From: Streptomyces xanthophaeus | GTDB taxonomy: Bacteria > Actinomycetota > Actinomycetes > Streptomycetales > Streptomycetaceae | Direction of reading: 5' to 3' | NCBI RefSeq assembly: GCF_030440515.1 | Contig: NZ_CP076543.1 | Coordinates: 1,364,001-1,428,000, forward strand | DNA length: 64,000 bases | Shown: in pieces, positions 52,057 to 60,968 of the stretch | How the letters are laid out: the number at the start of each line of letters is the position of its first letter | Position numbering within the stretch: position 1 is the first letter of the stretch | Translations under genes and position numbers: made by a program | The notes under the pieces: generated by a model | What the model saw: the letters and a program-made list of their open reading frames with translations, nothing else | Told to the model about the DNA's origin: nothing | The model's database searches: none

Positions 52057-53256
52057 ATGAACGCAACTGTCCCGCACGACCGGCCGGAACGCGCCTACGA
52101 CGTCGTACTGTTCGGCGCCACCGGGTTCGTGGGCGCGCTCACCGCCGAGTACCTCGCCGCGCACGCGCCCGCCGGCTGCCGGTGGGCCCTCGCCGGCCGG
52201 GACACCGCGAAGCTGGAGCGGCTGCGCGAACGGCTGGCCTCGATCGATCCGGCCTGTGCGGGGCTGCCGCTGCTGCGGGCCGACGCCCAGGACCCCGCGG
52301 CCGTGCGCGAGCTGGCCGCGTCCACCCGGGTGCTGGCCACGACGGTGGGCCCGTACATCTGGTACGGGGCGGAGCTCGTGGCCGCCTGCGCCGAGGCGGG
52401 CACGGACTACGTGGACCTCACCGGCGAGCCGGAGTTCGTGGACCGCATGTACGTCGAGCACGACGCACGGGCCCGGGAGACGGGGGCCCGGATCGTGCAC
52501 GCCTGCGGCTTCGACTCGATCCCGGCCGACCTCGGGGCGTACTTCACGGTCCGACAGCTGCCGCAGGGGGTCCCGCTGGCGGTCGACGGGTTCATGCGGT
52601 CCAACGCCTTCTTCTCCGGCGGCACCCTGGCCTCCGCGCTGACCGCGCTGGGCCGCGGCCCCCAGACCCTGGCGGCCGCGCACGCCCGCCGGCTGCACGA
52701 GCCCCGCCTGCTGGGGCGGCGGGCCCGCGGGCCGGTGGGGGCACCGCGGTTCAGCCGGGAGACCGGGACCTGGGCGCTGCCGCTGCCCTCGCTGGACCCG
52801 CGGATCGTGGCCCGGTCGGCGGCCGCGCTGGAGCGGTACGGCCCGGACTTCCGCTACCGGCACTACGCCTCCGTCAAGCACCTGCCCGTCGCGGTGGGCG
52901 GTACGGCGGCGGTGGGCGCGACGGTGGCCCTGGCCCAGGTGCCGCCGGCCCGGCGGTGGCTGATGAACCGCTGGGAGCCGGGCCGGGGGCCGGACGCGGA
53001 ACGCCGCGCGCGCAGCTGGTGCACCGTGCGGTTCGTGGGCGAGGGCGGCGGCCGGCGCGTGCTCACCGAGGTGGCGGGCGGCGACCCCGGCTACGGCGAG
53101 ACGGCGAAGATGCTGGCCGAGTCGGCGCTCTGCCTGGCCCACGACACCCTGCCGGAAGCGGCCGGTCAGCTGACGACGGCCGTGGCGATGGGCGACGCCC
53201 TGATCGCCCGCCTCCAGAAGGCGGGGATCACCTTCCGGGTGGCGGACACCCGCTGA
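52057..53256 (+). CDS. Saccharopine dehydrogenase-like / trans-acting enoyl reductase
   Basis: A 399-aa protein of the saccharopine-dehydrogenase-like oxidoreductase family found in mycobacterial trans-acting enoyl reductases. The Rossmann GATGFVGALTAEYL is at about 19-32, and TVGPYIWYG, YVDLTGEPEF and ACGFDSIPADLGAY follow in order. A single hydrophobic stretch (VGGTAAVGATVAL) lies near 292-304. The start ATG 52057 has GGAGGAG upstream. It could reduce double bonds in lipid products; the substrate is not known. Confidence 0.85.
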   Translation: MNATVPHDRPERAYDVVLFGATGFVGALTAEYLAAHAPAGCRWALAGRDTAKLERLRERLASIDPACAGLPLLRADAQDPAAVRELAASTRVLATTVGPYIWYGAELVAACAEAGTDYVDLTGEPEFVDRMYVEHDARARETGARIVHACGFDSIPADLGAYFTVRQLPQGVPLAVDGFMRSNAFFSGGTLASALTALGRGPQTLAAAHARRLHEPRLLGRRARGPVGAPRFSRETGTWALPLPSLDPRIVARSAAALERYGPDFRYRHYASVKHLPVAVGGTAAVGATVALAQVPPARRWLMNRWEPGRGPDAERRARSWCTVRFVGEGGGRRVLTEVAGGDPGYGETAKMLAESALCLAHDTLPEAAGQLTTAVAMGDALIARLQKAGITFRVADTR

Positions 53257-53296
53257 CGGGCGTGCCCGGCGGGCGCGTGTCCGCCGACCGGGTGTC

Positions 53297-53974
53297 TCAG
53301 GAGGCCTCCCGCAGTGCCCGGCGGCACAGGGAGTCGGCGTGGCGGGTGGTCTCGGGGATCCGGAAGCGGGGGCTCAGCGCCAGGGCGTGCGCGCAGGCGT
53401 TGTCCAGCGAGACCCGGTGCCCGACGGAGACGTAGACCGGCTTGATCCCGTCCTGCGTGCGCAGCGCCCGCCCGACCTCGGCCCCGTCGGCCGCGAGCAG
53501 GGCGGCGGCGTCGCCCCGCCGGGCGCCCGGTTCCTCGTAGGTGAAGGTGAACGGATTCTTGGCGACGCCGATGGCCGGGAGCCCGGTGACCACGCCGAGG
53601 TGGCAGGCGAGGCCGAAGCCGCGGGGGTGCGCGAGGCCGTAGCCGTCGCAGACGACGAGGCCGGGCTCGGTCTTCAGGGAGTCGAGGGCGGCCAGCACGG
53701 TCGGCAGCTCGCGGAACGCGAGCAGCCCGGGCACGTAGGGGAAGCTGACGTGCCCGACGGCGGTGGCCTCCTCGACGACCTCCAGGGTGGCGGCGTCGAG
53801 CACCACGGCCGCGGCGGCGACCAGGTCGCGCTCGTCGTCGTAGGCGACGTCCACGCCCGCGACAAGGCCGCGACCGGGTGGCGGGCCGGGCTCGGTGAGC
53901 ACGAGCTGATGGCGTAGTTCGTCCTGTATCGCCCGGGCTTCGGCCTCGTCGGCGGGGGTCTTCACACTCATCAT
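53297..53974 (-). CDS. nfi: Endonuclease V
   Basis: A 225-aa deoxyinosine 3' endonuclease. The metal Asp is D42 in GVDVAY, with E89 in FRELP and D110 in CDGYGLAHPR; the inosine-recognition PYVPG wedge is at 79-83 and the GHRVSLDNA block is near the C-terminus. It nicks DNA one base past deaminated adenine. It is divergent from the YciI gene with only 26 bases between start codons; TACTCT on the minus strand nine bases before ATG suggests a leaderless start. Confidence 0.94.
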   Translation of the reverse strand: MMSVKTPADEAEARAIQDELRHQLVLTEPGPPPGRGLVAGVDVAYDDERDLVAAAAVVLDAATLEVVEEATAVGHVSFPYVPGLLAFRELPTVLAALDSLKTEPGLVVCDGYGLAHPRGFGLACHLGVVTGLPAIGVAKNPFTFTYEEPGARRGDAAALLAADGAEVGRALRTQDGIKPVYVSVGHRVSLDNACAHALALSPRFRIPETTRHADSLCRRALREAS

Positions 53975-54000
53975 GATGGAGCGAGAGTAGCCTGGCGATC

Positions 54001-54300
54001 ATGTTCGTCATGGAGCTCACCTACACCGCCCCCGTCGAGTCCGTCGAAGAACAGATGGACGCTCACATCGCCTGGCTGGACGGCTACTACGCCGCCGGTG
54101 TCTTCCTCGCATCGGGGCGCAAGGTCCCGCGCGACGGGGGCGTGATCCTGGCCGGCGGGGTGTCCCGGGCCGAGATCGAGCGGATCTCGGCCGAGGACCC
54201 CTTCACGGTGGCGGGCGTGTGCGACTACACCATCACCGAGTTCATCGCCACGAAGACCTCGGCGGACCTGTCGACTGTGCGGGAGAACCCGGTCACCTAG
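54001..54300 (+). CDS. YciI-family protein
   Basis: A 99-aa ferredoxin-fold YciI protein. It shows the conserved HIAWLDGYYAAGVFLASG (20-37), with the His and Asp typical of the family, and PFTVAGVCDYTITEF near the end. The function is unknown, though some members act as dehydrochlorinases or isomerases. TAGCCT lies seven bases before the ATG and there is no ribosome site, so the mRNA may be leaderless. Confidence 0.9.
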   Translation: MFVMELTYTAPVESVEEQMDAHIAWLDGYYAAGVFLASGRKVPRDGGVILAGGVSRAEIERISAEDPFTVAGVCDYTITEFIATKTSADLSTVRENPVT

Positions 54301-54498
54301 GCCGTCTCCGGGCCCCTCCCGGCGGTGGCCGGGGACGACGCACCGCACTGGACGCCGCGACCCGGCGGCCGGTTCCGGCCGTGCGGGGAGTGCGCCGGCC
54401 CTGGCAGGCCCGCCCTCCGCCGCCCGGCGTCCGGCCCGTTCCGCGGGCTCGGCCCGTCCGCACCCACTCGACCCGCCCCCCTGCCCGCCGGAGTGTTC

Positions 54499-55005
54499 AT
54501 GCAGCCCCGCCTCGCCGTTCCCGCCGATGTCCCCGAGCTCATACGCCTGCGCGCCGTCGCTCTCGACGCCCTCGGGGTCGACCCCGGGCCCGCCGACGCC
54601 GCCTGGCGGCAGGTCGCCCGCGCCTGGTTCCTCGAACGTGTCGGCGACCGTCCCGACATGCGCTGCCTGGTCGTCGGCGGGGCTCCCGGCGAACCGCTGT
54701 TCGCCACCGGCATGGCCTGGGTCACCTACCACCTGCCCGGTCCCCGGTGGACCGACGGGCGGCGCGGCTACCTCGACGGGATCGTCACCGACGCGCCCGC
54801 CCGCGGGCGCGGCCACGGCCGCCGGATCGTCGACGCGCTGGTCGCCTGGCTCGACGGCATCGGCATCCACTACGTCCAGCTGCACGCCAGCCCCGACGGC
54901 GAGCCCGTCTACCGGGCCGCGGGCTTCACGGACGGGCGCTACCCCGGCATGGACCTCGTCACCGCCCCGGAGCCCCCGGCCTCTCCGCCCGCTCCCGCGG
55001 GCTGA
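54499..55005 (+). CDS. GNAT-family N-acetyltransferase
   Basis: A 168-aa GNAT. The acetyl-CoA P-loop is ARGRGHGRRIVDALVAWL near 107-124, with DGIVTDAPARG before it and QLHASPDGEPVYRAAGF after it. The substrate is unknown. ATG 54499 has GGAG five bases upstream. The stop abuts the stop of the convergent gene (TGATCA). The 54301-54498 spacer shows no gene. Confidence 0.9.
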   Translation: MQPRLAVPADVPELIRLRAVALDALGVDPGPADAAWRQVARAWFLERVGDRPDMRCLVVGGAPGEPLFATGMAWVTYHLPGPRWTDGRRGYLDGIVTDAPARGRGHGRRIVDALVAWLDGIGIHYVQLHASPDGEPVYRAAGFTDGRYPGMDLVTAPEPPASPPAPAG

Positions 55006-56115
55006 TCAGCGCCGCCGTTCCAGCCGCGCCACCCGTCCCTTCTCCCCCGCCGCCCAGCATCCCGTGTCGGCCGCGCAGTCGACCGTGTCGAAGGATCCCG
55101 CGTCCAGGGAGCGCCAGCTGCGGCCGCCGTCCGTGGTCACATCGGTGCCCGTGGGCCCCACCGCGAGCGCCGTCCCCCCGCTGTACGGGAACCAGACCGC
55201 TCCCGATCGGTAGGCAGGCGGCGGTGTCGCCGCCTGGCGCCAGGTGCGTCCCCCGTCGGCGGACACGGCCGCGGCCTGCGGGGAGGCCTGCCCGGTGCGG
55301 TAGTCACCGCCGACCGCGAGTCCCCTCGTACGGTCCCGGAAGGCGAGGGCGAAGACCCCGCGCGCCGGATCGCCCGCCGGGACGGTGGATTCGGCGACCC
55401 GCCAGGTCAGACCGCGGTCCGCGGAGTGCAGGATCCGGGCCTGCGCCCCGCCGCCGGTGGCCAGCCAGACGTCGCGCGGGCCGGAGCTGACCAGGCACTG
55501 GCCGCTCGCGGCGAAGCCCGCCTCGCCCGGCAGCGCCTCGGGCATGCCCGCGTTCGGCAGGACCCGCCAGTTCCGCCCGCCGTCGTCGGTGGCCAGGATG
55601 CGGAACTTCCCGTCCACCGGATCGCTCATCGCAAGCCCGTGCCGGGCGTCGAAGAAGGTGAGGCAGTCGTAGAAGGCGCGCGGGTCGGGGTTGCGGAAGG
55701 TCTCGGTCCAGGTGGCTCCGCCGTCCTCGGTGCGCAGCACCCTGGAGGCCTCGCCCTCCCCGATGGCCAGGGCTACCGCGCGCCGCGCGTCGAAGGCCTC
55801 GATGTCGCGGAACTCCAGGGCCTCCACGACCGCGCCGGGCGGCGAAACGTCACGCCAGCTGCGGCCGCCGTCCACCGTGCGCAGTACGGTCCCCTTGGAA
55901 CCGGCCACCCAGGCCGTGGTCCGGCCGACCGCCGCGAGCCCGCGGAATCGTACGTCCTTCCCGGTGTCCTTCAGCGCCCAGCCGGCGCCGCGTAAGTCCT
56001 GCGCCAGTGGCGCCGGGTCGGGGGCCGGGGCCGCATCTGCCTGGGCGGGGGTGGCCAGTACCCCCACGACCAGGGCTGCCGCGCACATGCCGATTCCGAG
56101 TTCCAGAAGTCTCAT
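55006..56115 (-). CDS. Secreted YCF48/BNR-repeat beta-propeller protein
   Basis: A 369-aa secreted protein. The signal peptide (MRLLELGIGMCAAALVVGV) ends near ATPAQA, about residue 26. It has repeated BNR/Asp-box motifs such as TVDGGRSW, TEDGGATW, SADRGLTW, SADGGRTW and TTDGGRSW, which form a beta-propeller of the Ycf48/photosystem-assembly type. Such proteins act as oxidoreductases or scaffolds; its role here is unknown. Start ATG 56115. Confidence 0.88.
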   Translation of the reverse strand: MRLLELGIGMCAAALVVGVLATPAQADAAPAPDPAPLAQDLRGAGWALKDTGKDVRFRGLAAVGRTTAWVAGSKGTVLRTVDGGRSWRDVSPPGAVVEALEFRDIEAFDARRAVALAIGEGEASRVLRTEDGGATWTETFRNPDPRAFYDCLTFFDARHGLAMSDPVDGKFRILATDDGGRNWRVLPNAGMPEALPGEAGFAASGQCLVSSGPRDVWLATGGGAQARILHSADRGLTWRVAESTVPAGDPARGVFALAFRDRTRGLAVGGDYRTGQASPQAAAVSADGGRTWRQAATPPPAYRSGAVWFPYSGGTALAVGPTGTDVTTDGGRSWRSLDAGSFDTVDCAADTGCWAAGEKGRVARLERRR

Positions 56116-56226
56116 GGCGCCGGAAGCTAACGCACCCCGGATGTGCCGTCCAGAGCGCCTTCCGGCCCCTGCCGCTGCCCTGCCGCCGCACCTGCAACCG
56201 CGCCTGCCACCGCCGCCGTTCTCAGG

Positions 56227-57858
56227 TCACAGGCTCGTGTCGCGGTGGGTCACGCCGCCGTCGACGGCGGTGAGGAGCACGGGCAGGTCCGGCAGTTCGG
56301 TGGCGGCGACGGTGAGCGGGTCACCGGCGAGGACCGTCAGGTCGGCGCGGTGACCGAGGGCGATCCGGCCCGCGATGTGCTCCTCGCCCGCCGCACGGGC
56401 GGCGTTGACGGTCATGCCCTGGAGGGCCTGCAGGGCGGTGAGGGCCTGCTCGGGGCCGTGCGGGGCCTGGGTGAGGTCGCGGCTGGGGCGGCGGTGGCGG
56501 GCGCCGCCCATGACACCGAGCGGGGGGTACGGGGCGATCGGCCAGTCCGATCCGAGGACCACGGTGGCTCCGGATTCCCACAGGTCGCGGCAGCGCCAGG
56601 CGCGCGAGGCACGCTCCTCGCCGAGCCGGCGGGACCAGTTGTCGGTGTGGTCGGCGCGGGTGAAGTCGCAGCAGTGGGTGGGCTGTACGGAGGCGATGAC
56701 GCCGAGCTCGGCGAAGCGGCGCAGGGTGTCGTCGGGGACGGTCTCGATGTGCTCGACCCGGTGGCGCACCCGGGGCCCGGGCCCGCCGGAGGCCTGGGCC
56801 TTCTCGACGGCGTCGAGCACGTGCCGTACGGCGGCGTCGCCGATCGCGTGGGTGGCCGTGGGCACTCCGGCCCGGTGGAACTCGCCCACGATCCTCGTGT
56901 AGACCTCGGGGTCGGGCCAGAAGGCGTGCGTGGACTCGCCGTTGCGGTCGGGGTGTTCCAGCCAGGCGGTGCCGTTGTCGATCGTGCCGTCCATGAAGAT
57001 CTTCACGCCCTCGGTGCGCCAGAGCCTGCCACCGGTGCCCTGCTGGGCGAGGAGGGCGCGTACGGCGTCGGCGTCGGTGCCGGGCTGGCACCAGGGTGCG
57101 ACGCGCAGGCGCAGCGGCAGTCGGCCCGCCGCGTCGAGTTCGGCGTAGAAGGCGAGGCTGTCCCCGTTCGCGTCCATGGCGTGGCCGCCGGTCAGCCCGG
57201 CGGCGGCCATCCCGTGCAGGGCGGCCGCCAGCCGGTCGCGGCGCTCCTCGCGGGTGGGCTGCGGGGCGACGCGTTCGACGAGTTCGCAGGCGGCGTCCTC
57301 CAGGAGGAGGCCGGTGGGCCGGCCGGCGGCGTCGCAGACCACCTCGGCGGAGGCCTGGTCGAAGGTCCGCGGCCCGTCGACGCCCGCGAGTTCGAGGGCG
57401 CGCCGGCTGGCCAGCATGGAGTGGGCGTCGAAGAGCAGGAGGGTGGCGGGCACGCCGTCGAGTACGGAGTCGAAGGGGGCCGTCCCGACGGGCCCGTCGC
57501 CGAAGGCGTTCGGGTCCAGGCCCCAGCCGCTGAGCCAGGCGCCGGGCGCGAGGTCGCGTACTCCGGCGGCGAGTGCGGCGCGTACCTGCTCCAGGTCGGT
57601 GCAGCCCGACAGGTCCAGTCCGTGGGTCAGTTCGGCGCCCGAGACGGGGTGGATGTGGCCGTCGACCAGGCCCGGGGTCACGACCGCCCCCTTGAGGTCG
57701 ACCACCGTGGCCGAGGCGTCGGCGAGCGCACGGATGCGGCTGTCGTCGCCCAGTGCGGTGATCCGTCCGCCGGAGGCGGCCAGGGCGGTGTCCGGCAGGA
57801 ACGTGCCCGTGGCCGGGTCGAGCAGGCGGGCGTTGAGCAGGACGAGAGAGGTGCGCAC
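56227..57858 (-). CDS. YtcJ-like amidohydrolase
   Basis: A 543-aa metal-dependent amidohydrolase (Amidohydro_3 type). Metal-site blocks are VDGHIHPVSG near 65-74, GGHAMDANGD, ATHAIGDAAVR (metal His) and LGSDWPIAPYPPLG (the catalytic Asp). Such enzymes remove N-acyl groups or hydrolyse C-N bonds; the substrate is unknown. Start GTG 57858 has GGAGG four bases upstream. A pair of 22-bp repeats sits in its leader. Confidence 0.9.
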   Translation of the reverse strand: MRTSLVLLNARLLDPATGTFLPDTALAASGGRITALGDDSRIRALADASATVVDLKGAVVTPGLVDGHIHPVSGAELTHGLDLSGCTDLEQVRAALAAGVRDLAPGAWLSGWGLDPNAFGDGPVGTAPFDSVLDGVPATLLLFDAHSMLASRRALELAGVDGPRTFDQASAEVVCDAAGRPTGLLLEDAACELVERVAPQPTREERRDRLAAALHGMAAAGLTGGHAMDANGDSLAFYAELDAAGRLPLRLRVAPWCQPGTDADAVRALLAQQGTGGRLWRTEGVKIFMDGTIDNGTAWLEHPDRNGESTHAFWPDPEVYTRIVGEFHRAGVPTATHAIGDAAVRHVLDAVEKAQASGGPGPRVRHRVEHIETVPDDTLRRFAELGVIASVQPTHCCDFTRADHTDNWSRRLGEERASRAWRCRDLWESGATVVLGSDWPIAPYPPLGVMGGARHRRPSRDLTQAPHGPEQALTALQALQGMTVNAARAAGEEHIAGRIALGHRADLTVLAGDPLTVAATELPDLPVLLTAVDGGVTHRDTSL

Positions 57859-57914
57859 GGAGCCTCCAGCGGGGCGGGAACGAGGGGGGAACCGGGGGAC
57901 GCCGGGCGTCGGGC

Positions 57915-57973
57915 GCCGGACGGGGGACGTCGGGCGTCGGGGCCGGACGGGGCCGGACGGGGGATGTCGGGCG
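57915..57973. repeat. 22-bp direct repeat in the amidohydrolase leader
   Basis: GCCGGACGGGGGAYGTCGGGCG occurs at 57915-57936 and 57952-57973 with one mismatch; a shorter GCCGGACGG copy lies at 57942-57950. The area 57859-57999 has no gene. Confidence 0.75.
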
Positions 57974-57999
57974 AGGGGACGCCTGGCGAGGGGGAAGGG

Positions 58000-58728
58000 T
58001 CAGGCGTCGCCGGTGAGGGCGCCGCGGGGCAGGCCGAGTTCACGTTCCGCGGTGGTGACCGCCATCCGGGTCACCGCTTCGGGGCGACCGCGGTCCTCGG
58101 TGTTGGCGTGGGCGCCGAGGCCGTCGAGGACGACGAGGATCTGAATCGCCGTCACGTACGGGTCCTCCGTGCGGAACTCGCCGCACTCGACGCCCTCGCG
58201 GATCACCCCTTCCAGCCGGCCGCGCCAGGCGGCCTCCTGTTCGGCGACCCGGTCGCGCAGGAGGGGCCGGTAGCGGCTGAGGTGGCGGGCGTTGATCCAG
58301 AGCCGGCTGATGGCGTCGTAGGCCTCTCCGGACGTGCGGGCGAAGAACCGCGTCAGCCGCCCGGTCGGGGTCGACGCGTCCCCGTCCGCACCGGCCGACC
58401 CGTCCGCACCAGCCGGCCCGTCCGCACCGGCCGGCCCGTCCGCACCGGCCGATCCGGTCGCTCCGGCCTGCCCAGGCTCCCCGGCCGGCAGCAGGAGCTC
58501 CAGCTCGGCCCCGGCGGCCGTCCCGAACGCCTCGGCGACCAGGTCCTCCACCGAGGGGAAGTAGTGGCTGATGAGACCCGGCCGGACATCGAGCTCCTCG
58601 GCGATCCGGCGCAGTGTGAGGCACTCCAGCCCTTCGGCCAGGGCGACGGCTGCGGCCGTGCCGACGATCTCGGCCCGACGGGCCTCCGGAGACTTGCGGA
58701 TCCGCTTGCGCTGGACGCTTGACGACAT
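58000..58728 (-). CDS. TetR-family regulator with internal 18-bp repeat tract
   Basis: A 242-aa TetR protein. The HTH is RRIAEELDVRPGLISHYF near 40-57 (RKSPEARRAEIV before it). Residues about 90-117 are an extra (PAGADG)n stretch encoded by the repeat at 58382-58453, inserted between the first and second part of the ligand domain. The C-terminal part has the usual ligand helices. It is divergent from the permease; a TATTG/CAATA dyad in the spacer is the likely operator. ATG 58728 is the probable start. Confidence 0.9.
   Translation of the reverse strand: MSSSVQRKRIRKSPEARRAEIVGTAAAVALAEGLECLTLRRIAEELDVRPGLISHYFPSVEDLVAEAFGTAAGAELELLLPAGEPGQAGATGSAGADGPAGADGPAGADGSAGADGDASTPTGRLTRFFARTSGEAYDAISRLWINARHLSRYRPLLRDRVAEQEAAWRGRLEGVIREGVECGEFRTEDPYVTAIQILVVLDGLGAHANTEDRGRPEAVTRMAVTTAERELGLPRGALTGDA
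58382..58453 (-). repeat. 18-bp tandem repeat, four units, inside the TetR gene
   Basis: The unit CCGTCCGCACCGGCCGRC starts at 58382, 58400, 58418 and 58436. It keeps the frame and encodes GADGPA-type hexapeptides, so copy number can change without frameshift. Confidence 0.92.
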
Positions 58729-58739
58729 ACCGGGGATGC

Positions 58740-58759
58740 TATTGAGTGTGCGACCAATA
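58740..58759. promoter_or_regulatory. TATTG-N10-CAATA dyad between TetR and permease genes
   Basis: This 20-base dyad with nearly matching outer GC flanks lies in the 71-base spacer, 11 bases upstream of the TetR start and 40 before the permease start. It is the best candidate operator for the TetR regulator. Confidence 0.55.
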
Positions 58760-58799
58760 AGCAAGCGAGGCGGACACGCCCAGCACCCGGAGGTCCCTC

Positions 58800-60248
58800 A
58801 TGGCGTCCCCGATTCCCGACCCGTCTCCCGGTTCACACCCGGCCCCCGGAGCGCTCGGACAGGCCGCACCGACCCCGGAACGGGCCACCCGCGTCGAGGC
58901 CCACGGCATCGACCACATCCCCGATGCCGAGCGCCACGGCCGCCCCCGGGACCTCTTCTCCGTCTGGGCGGCGGCGAACGTCAACTACCTCAGCCTGGTG
59001 ATCGGCGGCGCGCTCGTCCTCATGGGGCTGAGCCTGTGGCAGTCCGTCGCCGTGATCGTGGTCGGCAACCTGTTCTGGCTGCTCACCGGCCTGCTCGCCA
59101 CCTCGGGCCCGGCCGCCGGGGCGCCCAGCGAGGTGATCACCCGGGCCATGTACGGAGTCATCGGCAACCGCGTGATGAACGCGGTCGGCGGCTGGCTCGT
59201 CTCCGTCTGCTACTTCGCCCTCAACCTGGCCGCCGCCGCGGCCGCCGCCTTCGCCCTCGTGGAACGGGCCGGCATCACGGCGAACACCGGGATCAAGGCC
59301 GTCGTCATCGTGACCATCGCCGCGCTCACCCTGGTCATCAGCGTCTACGGCCACGCGATGATCATGAAGCTGTACCTCCCGATGACCCTGGTCCTGGCCG
59401 CCGCCTTCACCGTCGTCGCCTTCGCCGTGCTCGGCCACACGGACTTCTCCTACCGGCCCTCGCCACCCCTGACCGGCGCCGGCCTGTGGGCGGCGCTCCT
59501 CGCCGGCACCACCCTCATCGCCTCGGGCCCGCTCTCGTACACCACCAGCGCCGACTTCTCCCGCTACCTGCCCCGCACGTCCTCGCGGAAGGCGATCATC
59601 GGCTGGACCGCGCTCGGAGCCTTCCTGCCCAGCGTCGTCGTCTGCTCCCTGGGCGCGTTCGCCGCGACCGCGGTCGACATGAGCGACCCCCAGGCCGCGC
59701 TGCGGGAGATCCTGCCCGCCTGGTTCTACCCGGTCTTCCTGCTCGCCCTGATCCTCGGCACGATCTCCGTCAACGCCCTGACCGCCTACAGCGCCGGACT
59801 CGCCCTGCAGGCCGTCGGCATCCGCGTCCGGCGCTCCGTCAGCGTCCTGTTCGACGGGGCCGTCGCCGTCGCCCTGACCCTTTACGGCCTGCTCGTCTCC
59901 AACCTCCTGGACACCGTCAGCAACTCCCTCCAGCTGATCGTCGTCCTGATCGGCCCCGTCATGGCGATCTACGCGACCGACATCCTGCTGCGCCGGTTCC
60001 GCTACGACGGCCGGGAGCTCGCCGACGAGACCCCCGGCAGCCCCTTCTGGTACACGGGTGGCGTCAGCCCGGCGGGCGCCCTGGCGCTCACGGCGGGGGT
60101 GGGCGCGGCCTCCCTCTGCGTCGACACGCTCTACACCGGGCCGATCGCCTCGGCCCTGGGCGGCCTCGACCTCTCCCTGCCCGTCGGCATGGCCGTCTCC
60201 GCCGCCCTCTACGCGGCCTTGATGCGGACCCTTACGCCTGTGGAGTGA
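58800..60248 (+). CDS. NCS1-family purine/cytosine-type permease
   Basis: A 482-aa transporter with about 12 membrane helices from residue 60 to 475. The N-terminal GIDHIPDAERHGRPRDLFSVW (36-56) leads to VWAAANVNYLSLVIGGAL, the family signature. Substrates in the family are nucleobases, allantoin, thiamin or hydantoins. GGAGG lies before ATG 58800. It is divergent from a TetR regulator and next to an amidohydrolase, so it may import the amidohydrolase substrate, which is inferred only. Confidence 0.9.
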   Translation: MASPIPDPSPGSHPAPGALGQAAPTPERATRVEAHGIDHIPDAERHGRPRDLFSVWAAANVNYLSLVIGGALVLMGLSLWQSVAVIVVGNLFWLLTGLLATSGPAAGAPSEVITRAMYGVIGNRVMNAVGGWLVSVCYFALNLAAAAAAAFALVERAGITANTGIKAVVIVTIAALTLVISVYGHAMIMKLYLPMTLVLAAAFTVVAFAVLGHTDFSYRPSPPLTGAGLWAALLAGTTLIASGPLSYTTSADFSRYLPRTSSRKAIIGWTALGAFLPSVVVCSLGAFAATAVDMSDPQAALREILPAWFYPVFLLALILGTISVNALTAYSAGLALQAVGIRVRRSVSVLFDGAVAVALTLYGLLVSNLLDTVSNSLQLIVVLIGPVMAIYATDILLRRFRYDGRELADETPGSPFWYTGGVSPAGALALTAGVGAASLCVDTLYTGPIASALGGLDLSLPVGMAVSAALYAALMRTLTPVE

Positions 60249-60332
60249 TCGGTAACCAGCCCTTCTCCGGGGCGCCCCGGACCCGCCGCGGACCGGGGCC
60301 GCCTTCGGGCACATCCACCGTTCGGTCACTCT

Positions 60333-60344
60333 GTGCGATCGCAC
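60333..60344. promoter_or_regulatory. GTGCGATCGCAC palindrome upstream of the SsgA-like gene
   Basis: A perfect 12-bp palindrome of the GTG-N6-CAC form reported for Streptomyces Crp sites. It lies about 130 bases upstream of the SsgA-like start. The rest of 60249-60475 has a CCGGGGCGCCCCGG palindrome near its start that may end the permease transcript. Confidence 0.5.
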
Positions 60345-60475
60345 GGAATGGTTCAAGCCAATCGGTGACACAGCTCACTCAACGGCCCATGCACGGATTT
60401 GCCGATTCCGGCGTCTATCGGGTTGCCGGGCCCACCCCACAGTCCGGCAGCAGATCCGCCGCAAGGGAGTGAGCC

Positions 60476-60892
60476 TTGATCACTGTCATCGAGCAGGCCG
60501 CACAGGCCCGTCTGGTCGCCACCGCGCCGAAGGTCGAGACCGTGCCCGTCACCCTCTGCTACGACCGCGCGGATCCGTTCGCCGTGCGCATGGCGTTCCC
60601 CGCCCCGGCCACGCTGGAGGGCGTCGAGGTCTCGTGGACCTTCTCGCGCGAGCTGCTGGAGTCCGGGCTGGACCGCCCGTCGGGGTGTGGCGACGTACGC
60701 GTGCGCCCGTACGACGTCGACCGGACCACCATCGAGTTCCACGCGACGGAGGGCGTCGCGATCGTGCTGATGCTGACGGCCGAGCTCCACCGCTTCCTGG
60801 AGCGGGCGGCGACCGTGGTGCCGCCCGGTCTCGAACACCTTTACCTGGACATGGACCACAGCCTGGCCGAGCTGATGCGCGACACCTGCTGA
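60476..60892 (+). CDS. ssgD: SsgA-like sporulation/cell-division protein, probably SsgD
   Basis: A 138-aa SsgA-like protein, a family limited to morphologically complex actinobacteria. It shows VPVTLCYDRADPFAVRMAF (24-42), the FSRELLESGLDRPSGCGDVRV block (56-76), and the HLYLDMDHSL end. SALPs steer septum placement, cell-wall change and spore maturation. The start is TTG 60476, with GGGAG six bases upstream. The SsgD assignment rests on my memory of the S. coelicolor set and the local gene order. Confidence 0.85.
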   Translation: MITVIEQAAQARLVATAPKVETVPVTLCYDRADPFAVRMAFPAPATLEGVEVSWTFSRELLESGLDRPSGCGDVRVRPYDVDRTTIEFHATEGVAIVLMLTAELHRFLERAATVVPPGLEHLYLDMDHSLAELMRDTC

Positions 60893-60905
60893 GTTAATTG
60901 GTTTG

Positions 60906-60925
60906 CGGGCGGCTGCGGCCGCCCG
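60906..60925. terminator. CGGGCGGC-TGCG-GCCGCCCG hairpin after the SsgA-like gene
   Basis: A perfect 8-bp stem with a TGCG loop lies 14 bases past the SsgA-like stop. There is no T tract. Confidence 0.65.
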
Positions 60926-60968
60926 TAGCTTCGAAGACGGCCCATCCCCGTCGAAACGGAGCAGGACA

